Positions 47,267 to 55,981 of a stretch of 64,000 nt of DNA are shown here, piece after piece. The notes beneath the pieces were generated by a model that was not told the DNA's origin, made no database searches, and saw nothing but the letters and a program-made list of their open reading frames with translations. A program made the position numbers and the translations under genes. This stretch comes from Stappia sp. (GTDB lineage Bacteria > Pseudomonadota > Alphaproteobacteria > Rhizobiales > Stappiaceae), in the NCBI RefSeq assembly GCF_040110915.1, contig NZ_CP157793.1, positions 3,360,939 through 3,424,938 of the forward strand, given 5' to 3'. The first letter of the stretch is position 1, and each line of letters begins with the position of its first letter.

Positions 47267-48280
47267 ATGATGACGCTGTTCGGAGATCCCGAAATCTGGC
47301 TGCCGGTGGCCTTCGCCGGCCTGATGGGCCTGTCGGTGCTGATCTACGTCGTGCTCGACGGGTTCGACCTGGGCGTCGGCCTGCTGTTTCCCTTCGCAAG
47401 CGATGCGGAAAAGGACCGCATGGTTGCCTCCATCGGCCCCTTCTGGGATGCGAACGAGACTTGGCTGGTGCTCGCCATCGGCCTGCTGCTCGTCGCCTTT
47501 CCCGCCGCCCACGGCGAGATCCTCTCGGCGCTCTATCTGCCGGTGGCGCTCATGCTCGTCGGGCTGATGCTGCGCGGCGTCGCCTTCGAGTTTCGCGCCA
47601 AGGCGCCGGCGCGGTGGAAACCGCACTGGAACATGGCCTTTCATCTCGGCTCGCTGGCGACCGCGCTCAGCCAGGGCTTCATGCTGGGGCTCTACATCAT
47701 GGGGCTGGAATGGACCGCCGCAAGCCTCGCCTTCGCCGGGCTGACGGCGCTGGCGCTGGCGCTTGCCTACGGCCTGATCGGTGCCTGCTGGCTGATCCTC
47801 AAGGCGCAGGACGATCTGCAGCGCAAGGCGGTCGGCTGGGCCCGCGTCGGGATCTGGGGCGCGGCCGGCGGGTTGCTGGCGGTCTCGCTGGCGACGCCGG
47901 CCGTCAGCCCGCGCATTCTGGACAAGTGGCTGTCGGTGCCCGAGATCCTGCTGCTGGCCCCGCTGCCGCTCGGCTCGCTCGCCTGTCTCGCGGTGCTGTG
48001 GCTTTCCCTGCGCGCCCAGCCGCGCGCCGACCACGCCTTCGACTGGGTGCCCTTCGTGGCGACGACGTGTCTGTTCGTGCTGGCCTTCACCGGGCTCGCC
48101 TATTCCTTCTACCCCTACGTGGTGCCCGATGCGCTGACGATCTACGCGGCGGCGAGCGCCCCGGAAAGCCTGATGATCATCCTCATCGGCACACTCTTCG
48201 TGCTGCCGGTGATCGTCGGCTACAGCGCGCTCAGCTACTACGTGTTTCGTGGCAAGGCGACCGCGCTCAGCTACGACTGA
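47267..48280 (+). CDS. cydB: Cytochrome bd quinol oxidase subunit II
   Basis: The 337-aa protein has eight or nine membrane helices. The N-terminal signature is VVLDGFDLGVGLLFPFA, followed by GPFWDANETWLV and ALYLPVALMLVGLMLRGVAFEFR. It begins 4 nt after cydA. No small CydX/CydZ open frame is evident after the stop and no cydDC genes follow. This fits the CIO subfamily, but heme-insertion genes must be elsewhere. Confidence 0.94.
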   Translation: MMTLFGDPEIWLPVAFAGLMGLSVLIYVVLDGFDLGVGLLFPFASDAEKDRMVASIGPFWDANETWLVLAIGLLLVAFPAAHGEILSALYLPVALMLVGLMLRGVAFEFRAKAPARWKPHWNMAFHLGSLATALSQGFMLGLYIMGLEWTAASLAFAGLTALALALAYGLIGACWLILKAQDDLQRKAVGWARVGIWGAAGGLLAVSLATPAVSPRILDKWLSVPEILLLAPLPLGSLACLAVLWLSLRAQPRADHAFDWVPFVATTCLFVLAFTGLAYSFYPYVVPDALTIYAAASAPESLMIILIGTLFVLPVIVGYSALSYYVFRGKATALSYD

Positions 48281-48370
48281 CGCCGGCCCTCGCCGGCACA
48301 GTCGACCCGAAACGCCCGGACCGCGCGCCTGTTTGGCCCGCGGCCCGACACCACCCGACAGAGGGCGCGG

Positions 48371-50284
48371 TCAGCCCGACTTGACGAGACCGTGCGCCTT
48401 CAGCGCCTCCTCGATCTCCTCGAGGATCGCCGGGTCGTCGATGGTCGCGGGCATCTTCACCTCGTCGCCATCGGCGATCTGGCGCATGGTGGCGCGCAGG
48501 ATCTTGCCCGAGCGCGTCTTGGGCAGCCGGTCGACGGTGATCGCCAGCTTGAAGGCGGCGACGGGGCCGATCTTCTCGCGCACCAGCTTGACGAGTTCCG
48601 CCTCGATCTCCGCGTGCGGACGGTCGACGCCGGCCTTCAGCACGACGAAGCCGAGTGGCGCCTGGCCCTTCAGCGTGTCGACGATCCCGATCACCGCGCA
48701 TTCGGCGACATTCGGATGGCTCGCCAGCACTTCTTCCATGGCGCCGGTCGACAGACGGTGGCCGGCCACATTGATGATGTCGTCGGTGCGCGCCATGATG
48801 AAGAGGTAGCCCTCGTCGTCCATGACGCCGGCGTCCGCCGTCTTGTAGTAGCCGGGGAACTCCGCGAGATAGCTCGCGTGAAAACGCTCGGGCGCGTTCC
48901 ACAGGGTCGGCAGGCAGCCCGGCGGCAGCGGCAGCTTGACCACCACATTGCCGAGCGTGCCGGCCGGCACGGGATGGCCGGCGTCGTCCAGCACCTGCAC
49001 GTCGTAGCCCGGCATCGGCACGGTCGGCGACCCGTGTTTGATCGGCAGGGCGCCCAAGCCCAGCGGATTGCCGACGATGGCCCAGCCGGTTTCCGTCTGC
49101 CACCAGTGATCGATCACCGGCACGCCGAGCATGTCCTCCGCCCATTGCAGCGTGTCCGGGTCGGCGCGCTCGCCGGCCAGGAACAGCGAGCGGAAGCTGG
49201 CGAGGTCGTAGTCGTCGATCAGCTTGCCGTCCGGGTCTTCCTTCTTGATCGCGCGAAACGCGGTCGGCGCGGTGAAGAGGCTCGCCACGCCGTGCTCGGA
49301 GATCACCCGCCAGAAGACGCCGGCGTCCGGCGTGCCGACCGGCTTGCCCTCGAAGACGATCGTCGTCGCCCCTTGCAGCAGCGGCGCATAGACAATGTAG
49401 GAATGGCCGACGACCCAGCCGACGTCGGAGGCCGCCCAGAACACCTCGCCCGGCTGGATGCCGTAGAGATTGGACATCGACCACTTGAGCGCGACCATGT
49501 GGCCGCCGTTGTCGCGCACCACGCCCTTGGGCTGCCCCGTCGTGCCGGAGGTATAGAGGATATAGAGGGGATCGGTCGCCTTGACGGGCACGCAGGGCAC
49601 GGTCCGCCCGGCCGCGAGCGCCGCGTCCATCAGGGCGCCCAGATCGTGATCGCGGCCCGGCCGCAGGGTGGCGTCCGCCTGTTCGCGCTGCAGCACGAAA
49701 CAGCTGTCCGGCTTGTGCGTGGCGATCTCGATCGCTTCGTCGAGCAGCGGCTTGTAGGCCACGACCCGGCCCGGCTCGATGCCGCAGGAGGCGGCGACGA
49801 TGGCCTTGGGCCTGGCGTCGTCGATGCGGGTGGCGAGTTCGCGCGCGGCGAAACCGCCGAAGACGACGGAATGGATCGCGCCGAGCCGGGCGCAGGCGAG
49901 CATCGCCATCACCGCTTCCGGGATCATCGGCATGTAGATGATCACCCGGTCGCCCTTCGCGACGCCCTGGTCGGCGAGCACCGCGGCGATGGCGTTCACC
50001 CGCTCCAGCGTCTCCTCATAGGTGAAGGTCGCCTTCTTGCCGGTGATCGGGCTGTCGTAGATGATCGCCGGCTGACCCGGGCGGCCGCGCTCCACATGCC
50101 GGTCGAGGCAATTGTAACAGGTGTTGCATTCCGCCCCGGCGAACCATTGACCGTAGCCGCCAAGGCTAGCGTCGAACACCGTGTCCCAGGGCTTGATCCA
50201 GTCGATCTCGGCCGCCGCGCTGGCCCAGAACCCTTCCGGATCGCGTTTCCAGCCCTCGTAGACCTCATGGTAGCGGCTTGCCAT
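48371..50284 (-). CDS. prpE: Propionyl-CoA synthetase PrpE (acetyl-CoA synthetase family)
   Basis: The 637-aa AMP-forming ligase activates short-chain acids, best match propionate. The P-loop is YILYTSGTTGQPKGVVRDNGGH, followed by WWQTETGWAIVGNP, and the acetylation-regulated lysine K594 lies in KTRSGKILRATM. NTCYNCLDRHVERG is typical of PrpE. GGAGGAG lies 8 nt before ATG 50284, although the frame remains open antisense through the next genes. It converges with cydB. Confidence 0.9.
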   Translation of the reverse strand: MASRYHEVYEGWKRDPEGFWASAAAEIDWIKPWDTVFDASLGGYGQWFAGAECNTCYNCLDRHVERGRPGQPAIIYDSPITGKKATFTYEETLERVNAIAAVLADQGVAKGDRVIIYMPMIPEAVMAMLACARLGAIHSVVFGGFAARELATRIDDARPKAIVAASCGIEPGRVVAYKPLLDEAIEIATHKPDSCFVLQREQADATLRPGRDHDLGALMDAALAAGRTVPCVPVKATDPLYILYTSGTTGQPKGVVRDNGGHMVALKWSMSNLYGIQPGEVFWAASDVGWVVGHSYIVYAPLLQGATTIVFEGKPVGTPDAGVFWRVISEHGVASLFTAPTAFRAIKKEDPDGKLIDDYDLASFRSLFLAGERADPDTLQWAEDMLGVPVIDHWWQTETGWAIVGNPLGLGALPIKHGSPTVPMPGYDVQVLDDAGHPVPAGTLGNVVVKLPLPPGCLPTLWNAPERFHASYLAEFPGYYKTADAGVMDDEGYLFIMARTDDIINVAGHRLSTGAMEEVLASHPNVAECAVIGIVDTLKGQAPLGFVVLKAGVDRPHAEIEAELVKLVREKIGPVAAFKLAITVDRLPKTRSGKILRATMRQIADGDEVKMPATIDDPAILEEIEEALKAHGLVKSG

Positions 50285-50650
50285 CGATACGCTCCTCCCT
50301 GACGGCCGGAGCGGCGCGGGGAAGCCTGCGGGCCTTTCGCGCACCGTCCCGGATCGCTGTCGCTTTTGGTCAGCGTATCTGCCGCCAGCGACGCGCGAAA
50401 GGCAAGATCGGCGGCGTAAGACATTCGGCGGATGGGGGAGTTGCGTAGGCAGATCGTCGGGAGGCTTCGCGGGAAACCGCGGCTGCGCAGGCCGTCCCGG
50501 GCGCGCGCTCCGCAGGCGGGCTCGACGCGGCCGCGCGACGGCCCTAAACAGAAAGCCATGCGGCGCATCGTGCCGCCGCACCCGCCCGCGCCGCCGTGCC
50601 AACACCTCTTTGCCAACCGCCCGCGCCTCTTGCCAAGAGAAAGCCCTGCC
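50285..50650. other. 366-bp divergent gap between prpE and TSUP-2
   Basis: It is GC-rich, with loosely repeated TGCCAA motifs before the TSUP start (50597-50640) and no clear promoter or hairpin. An in-frame upstream extension of the permease is open but hydrophilic and unlike the family. Confidence 0.4.
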
Positions 50651-51415
50651 GTGCTTCCGATCGCCGATCCGGTCTTCTATGCCTTCGCCGTTCCGGCCGT
50701 GCTCGTGGTCGGCCTTGCCAAGGGCGGTTTCGCGGGGCCTCTGGGGCTGCTCGGCGTGCCGCTGATGGCGCTGGTGATCCCCCCGGTTCAGGCGGCCGCC
50801 ATCATGTTGCCGATCCTGATCGCGATGGACATGGCCGGGCTTGCCGCCTATCGCAAGAGCTTCGACACGAAGAGCCTCGCGATCCTTCTGCCCGGCGCGC
50901 TGGTGGGGATCGGGATCGGCTATCTCACCGCCGCGCAGGTGTCGGACGCCCATGTGCGGCTGCTGGTCGGTCTGGTCGCGATCCTCTTCGCGGCGAACGC
51001 CGCCCTCGGCGGCGCCTTCCACGGCGCGCCGCGCCCGCACCGACCCTGGGCCGGGCGCTTCTGGGGCGCGATATCCGGCTTCACCAGTTTCGTCAGCCAT
51101 GCCGGCGGGCCGCCGTTCCAGTTCTACATGCTGCCGCTCCGGCTCGATCCGGTACGTTTCGCCGGCACGGCCGTCGTCTTTTTCACCACCGTCAACGCGG
51201 TGAAACTCGTGCCCTACACCGCGCTCGGCCAGTTCGACACGCGCAACCTCGCCACTTCCGCCGTGCTGCTGCCGCTCGCCCCGCTCGCCACCTTCGCCGG
51301 CGTGTGGCTGGTGAAACACGTCGACGCCTCCGTCTTCTACAAGATCACCTATGCCGCCGTCGGGCTGATCGGGCTGAAACTCCTGTGGGACGGGGTCGCC
51401 GGCATCCTGGCGTGA
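50651..51415 (+). CDS. TauE/SafE family permease (TSUP), copy 2
   Basis: The 254-aa membrane protein has seven or eight helices and the two half-repeats GLAKGGFAGPLGLLGVPLMAL and GFTSFVSHAGGPPFQFYMLPLR that define TSUP permeases. Members move sulfite, sulfolactate or carboxylates. The proposed GTG start lacks a strong ribosome-binding site. It lies 111 nt upstream of the acyl-CoA ligase on the same strand and may be cotranscribed with it. Confidence 0.82.
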   Translation: MLPIADPVFYAFAVPAVLVVGLAKGGFAGPLGLLGVPLMALVIPPVQAAAIMLPILIAMDMAGLAAYRKSFDTKSLAILLPGALVGIGIGYLTAAQVSDAHVRLLVGLVAILFAANAALGGAFHGAPRPHRPWAGRFWGAISGFTSFVSHAGGPPFQFYMLPLRLDPVRFAGTAVVFFTTVNAVKLVPYTALGQFDTRNLATSAVLLPLAPLATFAGVWLVKHVDASVFYKITYAAVGLIGLKLLWDGVAGILA

Positions 51416-51526
51416 GCGGGTCGCGGTTCGCCGCGCCGCCGGGCGATCCGGGCATTGATCGCCTGCGGCTTTGCCGCTTTGATGGTGCGCCGCCGCGCGG
51501 CGCACCCGTTGACACTGGAGGACCTC

Positions 51527-53164
51527 ATGGCCGAGACCGGCAGCCCCTACATGCGCGATCTGGACAAGACGCAGGCCAACTACACGCCCCTGTCGCCGTT
51601 GAGCTTCCTGGCGCGGGCGGCGAGCGTCTTTCCCGAACACACGGCGATCGTGCACGGCCGCCAGCGCACCTCCTACGCGGACTTCTACGCCCGCAGCCGG
51701 CGACTCGCCTCCGCGCTGCGCCAGCGCGGCATCGGCAAGAACGACACGGTGACGGTGATGCTCTCCAACACCCCGCCGATGCTCGAGGCCCACTACGGCG
51801 TGCCCATGGCCGGCGCCGTGCTGCATTCGCTCAACACACGGCTCGACGCGGCGATCATCGCCTTCCAGCTCGACCACGCCGAAAGCAAGGTGGTGATCAC
51901 CGACCGCGAATATGCCTCCGTCATGAAGGAAGCGCTGGCGCTGGCCAGCGTCGATCCGCTCGTCGTCGACTATGACGATCCCGAGTTTGCCCAGGACGGC
52001 GCGCGGCTCGGCACGCTCGACTACGAGGCCCTCCTGGCCGAGGGCGATCCGGAGTTCGCCTGGGCCCTGCCGGAGGACGAGTGGGACGCGATCTCGCTGA
52101 ATTACACCTCGGGCACCACCGGAAACCCCAAGGGCGTGGTCTACCACCATCGCGGCGCCTATCTGCTGGCGCAGGCCAACATTCTCACCGCCTCCATGGG
52201 CAAGCATCCCGTCTATCTGTGGACGCTGCCGATGTTCCACTGCAACGGCTGGTGCTTTCCCTGGTCGCTGTCGGTGGTCGCGGGCACCCATGTCTGCCTG
52301 CGCTGGGTGCGCCAGAAGCCGATCTGGGACGCGCTCGCCGACGAGGGCGTCACCCATCTGTGCGGCGCGCCGGTGGTCATGTCGACGATCCTCAACACGC
52401 CCGACGCCGACAAGCGCGACCTCGCGGGCCGCGCGGTCGAGTTCTTCACCGCCGCCGCGCCGCCGCCCGAGGCGGTGCTCGCCGCGATGAAGGACGCGGG
52501 CTTCAACGTCACCCATCTCTACGGGCTGACGGAGGTCTATGGCCCCGCCGTCGTCAACGAATGGAAGGCGGACTGGGACGGGCTGGCCGGTGCCGACCAG
52601 GCCGCCCTCAAGGCGCGTCAGGGCGTGCGCTATGTGGCGCTCGACGGGCTCACCGTGATGGACCCCGAGACCATGACGCCGGTGCCGGCCGACGGGGAGA
52701 CGCTCGGCGAGGTCATGTTCCGCGGCAACGTGGTGATGAAGGGCTATCTGAAGAACCCGGACGCGACGGCCAAGGCCTTCGCCGGCGGCTGGTTCCATTC
52801 CGGCGATCTCGGCGTGCTGCACCCCGACGGCTACATCCAGCTCAAGGACCGCTCCAAGGACATAATCATCTCCGGCGGCGAGAACATCTCCTCCATCGAG
52901 GTGGAGGATGTGCTGTTCAAGCACCCGGACGTGATCGCCGCCGCCGTCGTCGCCAAGCCGGACGACAAGTGGGGCGAAACGCCCTGCGCCTTCGTCGAGA
53001 CGCGGGCAGGCACCGCGGTGAGCGCGGACGATCTGATCGCCTTCTGCCGCGAGCGCCTCGCCCACTTCAAGGCCCCGCGCCATGTGGTCTTCACCGACCT
53101 GCCCAAGACCTCCACGGGGAAGATCCAGAAGTTCGTCCTGCGCGAGCGCGCCCGGGAGATGTGA
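51527..53164 (+). CDS. Acyl-CoA synthetase (AMP-forming), DmdB/AlkK-like
   Basis: The 545-aa adenylate-forming ligase has the P-loop YTSGTTGNPKGVVYHHRGAY, then TLPMFHCNGWCFPW, HLYGLTEVYGP, the GDLGVLHPDGYIQLKDRSKD hinge, and catalytic K532 in KTSTGKIQKFVLRE. The group includes medium-chain fatty acid ligases and 3-methylmercaptopropionyl-CoA ligase (DmdB) of DMSP demethylation. Substrate cannot be settled from sequence alone. GGAGG lies 5 nt before ATG 51527. Confidence 0.87.
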   Translation: MAETGSPYMRDLDKTQANYTPLSPLSFLARAASVFPEHTAIVHGRQRTSYADFYARSRRLASALRQRGIGKNDTVTVMLSNTPPMLEAHYGVPMAGAVLHSLNTRLDAAIIAFQLDHAESKVVITDREYASVMKEALALASVDPLVVDYDDPEFAQDGARLGTLDYEALLAEGDPEFAWALPEDEWDAISLNYTSGTTGNPKGVVYHHRGAYLLAQANILTASMGKHPVYLWTLPMFHCNGWCFPWSLSVVAGTHVCLRWVRQKPIWDALADEGVTHLCGAPVVMSTILNTPDADKRDLAGRAVEFFTAAAPPPEAVLAAMKDAGFNVTHLYGLTEVYGPAVVNEWKADWDGLAGADQAALKARQGVRYVALDGLTVMDPETMTPVPADGETLGEVMFRGNVVMKGYLKNPDATAKAFAGGWFHSGDLGVLHPDGYIQLKDRSKDIIISGGENISSIEVEDVLFKHPDVIAAAVVAKPDDKWGETPCAFVETRAGTAVSADDLIAFCRERLAHFKAPRHVVFTDLPKTSTGKIQKFVLRERAREM

Positions 53165-53193
53165 GCGCGCAAGGCGCGCGGGCATGAAACGAC

Positions 53194-53221
53194 GAAAGCC
53201 GCGGCAGGGGCCGCGGCTTTC
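53194..53221 (+). terminator. Intrinsic terminator after the acyl-CoA ligase
   Basis: A perfect 12-bp stem, GAAAGCCGCGGC (53194-53205) and GCCGCGGCTTTC (53210-53221), has a 4-nt loop 29 nt after the stop. The T-tract is interrupted. Confidence 0.7.
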
Positions 53222-53353
53222 ATGTGTCGGGTTCCGACTGTCGTGTCGAACTGTCGTCTCAAGCAGTGCGGATCATGGCAGGGCCGCGCATGTCGCTGAC
53301 GGCCGTGTCGATCCGCGCCGGGCTCCGTATACCGGATCCCGCAGAATCGGATC

Positions 53354-53533
53354 TCAGTGTACGGTTTCGGACGTTCTCAGCCGTTCGATCTCGTCCTTGA
53401 GCTGAAGTTTCTGACGCTTGAGGGAGGCGATTTCAAGCGAGTCCGCGCTGGGGTGACGCCGGGCGTCTTCCAGCTTGCGCTCCAGGTCCGAGTGGCGTTT
53501 CTGCAACTCGACGAGATGCGACTGAAGGGACAT
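53354..53533 (-). CDS. DUF465 (YdcH-like) small protein, minus-strand copy
   Basis: The 59-aa protein reads MSLQSHLVELQKRHSDLERK, then a basic/acidic helix with SADSLEIASLKRQKLQLKDEIERL. This matches the DUF465/YdcH pattern LxxxHxxLdxxI...LKKxKLxLKDEI. AAGGAGG lies 7 nt before ATG 53533, a near-perfect ribosome-binding site. Function is unknown; the family is common in Alphaproteobacteria, often in pairs. Confidence 0.88.
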   Translation of the reverse strand: MSLQSHLVELQKRHSDLERKLEDARRHPSADSLEIASLKRQKLQLKDEIERLRTSETVH

Positions 53534-53811
53534 GGATAACCTCCTTGCCTATGCGCTTTCGACAACAGGAGTGTGACACACAGCCCCCCGCCTGTCGAAC
53601 GATTCCGACCGGAATCGACCGCCCGAAACCGGCGGATTTCCGCGAAAACACCCCCATGCGACGGTGTGTCCGGGCGCGCCCTGCACGCTCTGCACGAGAT
53701 CCCGGGCGGTCGCCTCTTGCCCCCTACCGTTTCGCCGCCCCGCGCGGTATCCTCGCCGGGCAGCGATGGACCGGGGGCCGTACGTCCCGGGCGCGGCATA
53801 AGGAGCAGGGA

Positions 53812-54033
53812 ATGGATTCCGGACTGAACGGCGGCGACGACGAGAAAGCCGTTCGCATGGAACTGGCGCGGCTGCGCCAGGAGCACCGCGATCTCGATAG
53901 CGCAATCGATGCCATGAGCGAGTCCGGCCGCGCGGACGCCTTGCAGATCCAGCGCCTCAAGAAGAAGAAGCTCGCGCTCAAGGACCGGATCGCGACGCTG
54001 GAGGACAAGCTGCTTCCCGATATCATCGCCTGA
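53812..54033 (+). CDS. DUF465 (YdcH-like) small protein, plus-strand copy
   Basis: The 73-aa protein has RMELARLRQEHRDLDSAIDAM and then DALQIQRLKKKKLALKDRIATLEDKLLPDIIA, the DUF465 signature with a central acidic-to-basic helical pair. AGGAGCAGGGA precedes ATG 53812. It is divergent from the other copy across 278 nt, so the two may share control. Function is unknown. Confidence 0.87.
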   Translation: MDSGLNGGDDEKAVRMELARLRQEHRDLDSAIDAMSESGRADALQIQRLKKKKLALKDRIATLEDKLLPDIIA

Positions 54034-54213
54034 CGCCTGTGCCCGACGCCATGGCCCGACGGGATCACCCGGTAGTATGGTGCGCTATCCGCGCCGGACA
54101 GCGGCCGCCGCGGTTGCGCCGGCGGGCAGGCCGCCTATAGTGCATCCCCTTCCGGCGGCCCACCCCGTGGTGGCCGCTTCCCTCGTTCCCAGGCGCAAGG
54201 ACCCCTGAGGCGC

Positions 54214-54711
54214 ATGACCACCGACACGCCGCTTGTGGCGATCATCATGGGCAGTCAGTCCGACTGGCCCACCATGAAACACGCTGCCGACACGCTGGCG
54301 GCGCTGGAGATCGCGCATGAGGCGCGCATCGTCTCCGCGCATCGCACGCCCGAGCGGCTCTACGATTTCGCCAGGGGCGCGCGCGATGCGGGCGTCAAGG
54401 TGGTGATCGCCGGCGCCGGCGGCGCGGCGCATCTGCCCGGCATGACCGCCTCCATGACGCCGCTGCCGGTCTTCGGCGTGCCGATCGAGTCGCGCACCCT
54501 CAAGGGCGAGGACAGCCTGCTGTCGATCGTGCAGATGCCGGCCGGCATCCCCGTCGGCACGCTGGCCATCGGGCGGGCCGGGGCGGTCAACGCCGCGCTG
54601 ATGGCGGCGGCCGTTCTGGCGCTGAACGATCCCGCCCTTGCCGACCGGCTCGACGCCTGGCGCGCGCGCCAGAGCGCGGCGGTCGCCGAGCGCCCCGTCG
54701 ACGAGGCCTGA
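54214..54711 (+). CDS. purE: N5-carboxyaminoimidazole ribonucleotide mutase PurE
   Basis: The 165-aa class I PurE converts N5-CAIR to CAIR in purine synthesis. The phosphate/substrate loop is [12 protein letters not shown], followed by SAHRTPERL and [12 protein letters not shown], then the conserved [33 protein letters not shown]. It is followed by purK, which supplies its substrate. Confidence 0.97.
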   Translation: MTTDTPLVAIIMGSQSDWPTMKHAADTLAALEIAHEARIVSAHRTPERLYDFARGARDAGVKVVIAGAGGAAHLPGMTASMTPLPVFGVPIESRTLKGEDSLLSIVQMPAGIPVGTLAIGRAGAVNAALMAAAVLALNDPALADRLDAWRARQSAAVAERPVDEA

Positions 54712-54786
54712 CCGCCCGCGACCCGGCCAAGACCTTTCGCGGCGCAGGCGACCGGCGCCGCAGCCCCCGAGCAGCCCCCAGACGAC

Positions 54787-54822
54787 CGCCACGAGACCCG
54801 CCACGAGACCCGCCACGAGACC
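54787..54822. repeat. Tandem array, 3 x 12 bp, abutting the purK start
   Basis: Three identical 12-bp units CGCCACGAGACC start at 54787, 54799 and 54811. Only CGC separates the last one from the purK ATG. The array occupies the place where a ribosome-binding site should be; the only purine patch in each unit is CGAGA. Confidence 0.9.
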
Positions 54823-54825
54823 CGC

Positions 54826-55929
54826 ATGACCCGCTCCCGCGACTTCACCCCGCTCGTTCCGGGCGAGACGATCGGCATTCTCGGCGGCGGCCAGCTCGGC
54901 CGCATGCTGGCGCTCGCCGCCGCCCCGCTCGGTCTCAAGACGCATGTCTTCTGCCCCGATCCGGCAAGCCCCGCCTTCGAGGTCGCGGCCGCGCGCACCG
55001 TCGCGGCCTACGACGACACGGCCGCGCTCGACGCCTTCGCGGCCGCCGTCGATGTGGTTACCTACGAATTCGAGAACGTGCCCGGTCCGACCGCCGCCCA
55101 TCTGGCCGAACGGGTCGCGGTGCATCCCGGGCCGGGCGCGCTCGCCGTCGCGCAGGATCGGCTCGACGAAAAGACCTTCCTGCGCGAGGCCGGTGTGCCG
55201 ATCGCCGACTTCCGGCGCATCGACGCCGAGGCGGACCTGGCGCCGGCGCTCGCCGATCTCGGCGGAGCGGGCGTCCTGAAGACGCGCCGCATGGGCTACG
55301 ACGGCAAGGGGCAGACGATGCTGCGCTCCGTCGCCGACGCGGAGGGGGCCTTCACGCGTCTGGGCGGCGTGCCGGCGATCCTGGAAGCCTTCGTGCCCTT
55401 CGAACGCGAGGTGTCGGTGATCGCCGCACGCGGCGTCGACGGAACCTTGCGCGCCTATGACGTGGCCGAGAATGTCCACCGCGACCACATCCTCAAGACC
55501 TCCACCGTGCCGGCGACCCTCGACGCGGATACGGCGGCTGAGGCCCGTATGCTCGCCGAACGCATCGCCGACCGGCTCGACTATGTCGGGGTGATCGGGG
55601 TCGAAATGTTCGTGTTGCCGGAAGGCGGGGAGACCCGGCTGCTGGTCAACGAGATCGCGCCTCGGGTGCACAATTCCGGCCACTGGACCCAGGACGCCTG
55701 CCTTGTGTCGCAATTCGAGCAGCACATGCGCGCCGTCGCCGGCTGGCCGCTCGGCAGCGCGGAGCGCCATTGCGACGTGGTCATGGAAAACCTGATCGGT
55801 GCGGAGGCCGGGCGTTGGGCCGAGATCCTCGCCGACCCCGACGCCGCGTTGCATCTCTACGGCAAGGCCGAGACGCGCCCGGGCCGCAAGATGGGCCACG
55901 TCAACCGGATCCGCCCCTTGCGCGCGTGA
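54826..55929 (+). CDS. purK: N5-carboxyaminoimidazole ribonucleotide synthase PurK
   Basis: The 367-aa ATP-grasp enzyme makes N5-CAIR from AIR, bicarbonate and ATP. The N-terminal IGILGGGQLGRMLALAA, the EFENVP segment, ATP-grasp KTRRMGYDGKGQ and the metal site VEMFV...NEIAPRVHNSGHWT are all present. It is 114 nt downstream of purE with a repeat array directly before its ATG and no clear Shine-Dalgarno sequence. Confidence 0.96.
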   Translation: MTRSRDFTPLVPGETIGILGGGQLGRMLALAAAPLGLKTHVFCPDPASPAFEVAAARTVAAYDDTAALDAFAAAVDVVTYEFENVPGPTAAHLAERVAVHPGPGALAVAQDRLDEKTFLREAGVPIADFRRIDAEADLAPALADLGGAGVLKTRRMGYDGKGQTMLRSVADAEGAFTRLGGVPAILEAFVPFEREVSVIAARGVDGTLRAYDVAENVHRDHILKTSTVPATLDADTAAEARMLAERIADRLDYVGVIGVEMFVLPEGGETRLLVNEIAPRVHNSGHWTQDACLVSQFEQHMRAVAGWPLGSAERHCDVVMENLIGAEAGRWAEILADPDAALHLYGKAETRPGRKMGHVNRIRPLRA

Positions 55930-55981
55930 TCCTCGCGCGCCCGAACTGCCTGCGCCGTAGCCAACCCGGCCAATGGCAAGA

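Noticed and set aside
50285..53185. Minus-strand extension of the prpE frame, antisense to the TSUP and acyl-CoA ligase genes
   Set aside because: The plus-strand genes show full family motifs and good ribosome-binding sites, while the antisense translation is Arg/Gly/His-rich with no recognisable domain.
53221..53270. Two near-copies of a 13-bp sequence (TGTCGTGTCGAAC type) after the acyl-CoA ligase
   Set aside because: Only two diverged copies; not strong enough to list with the other arrays.
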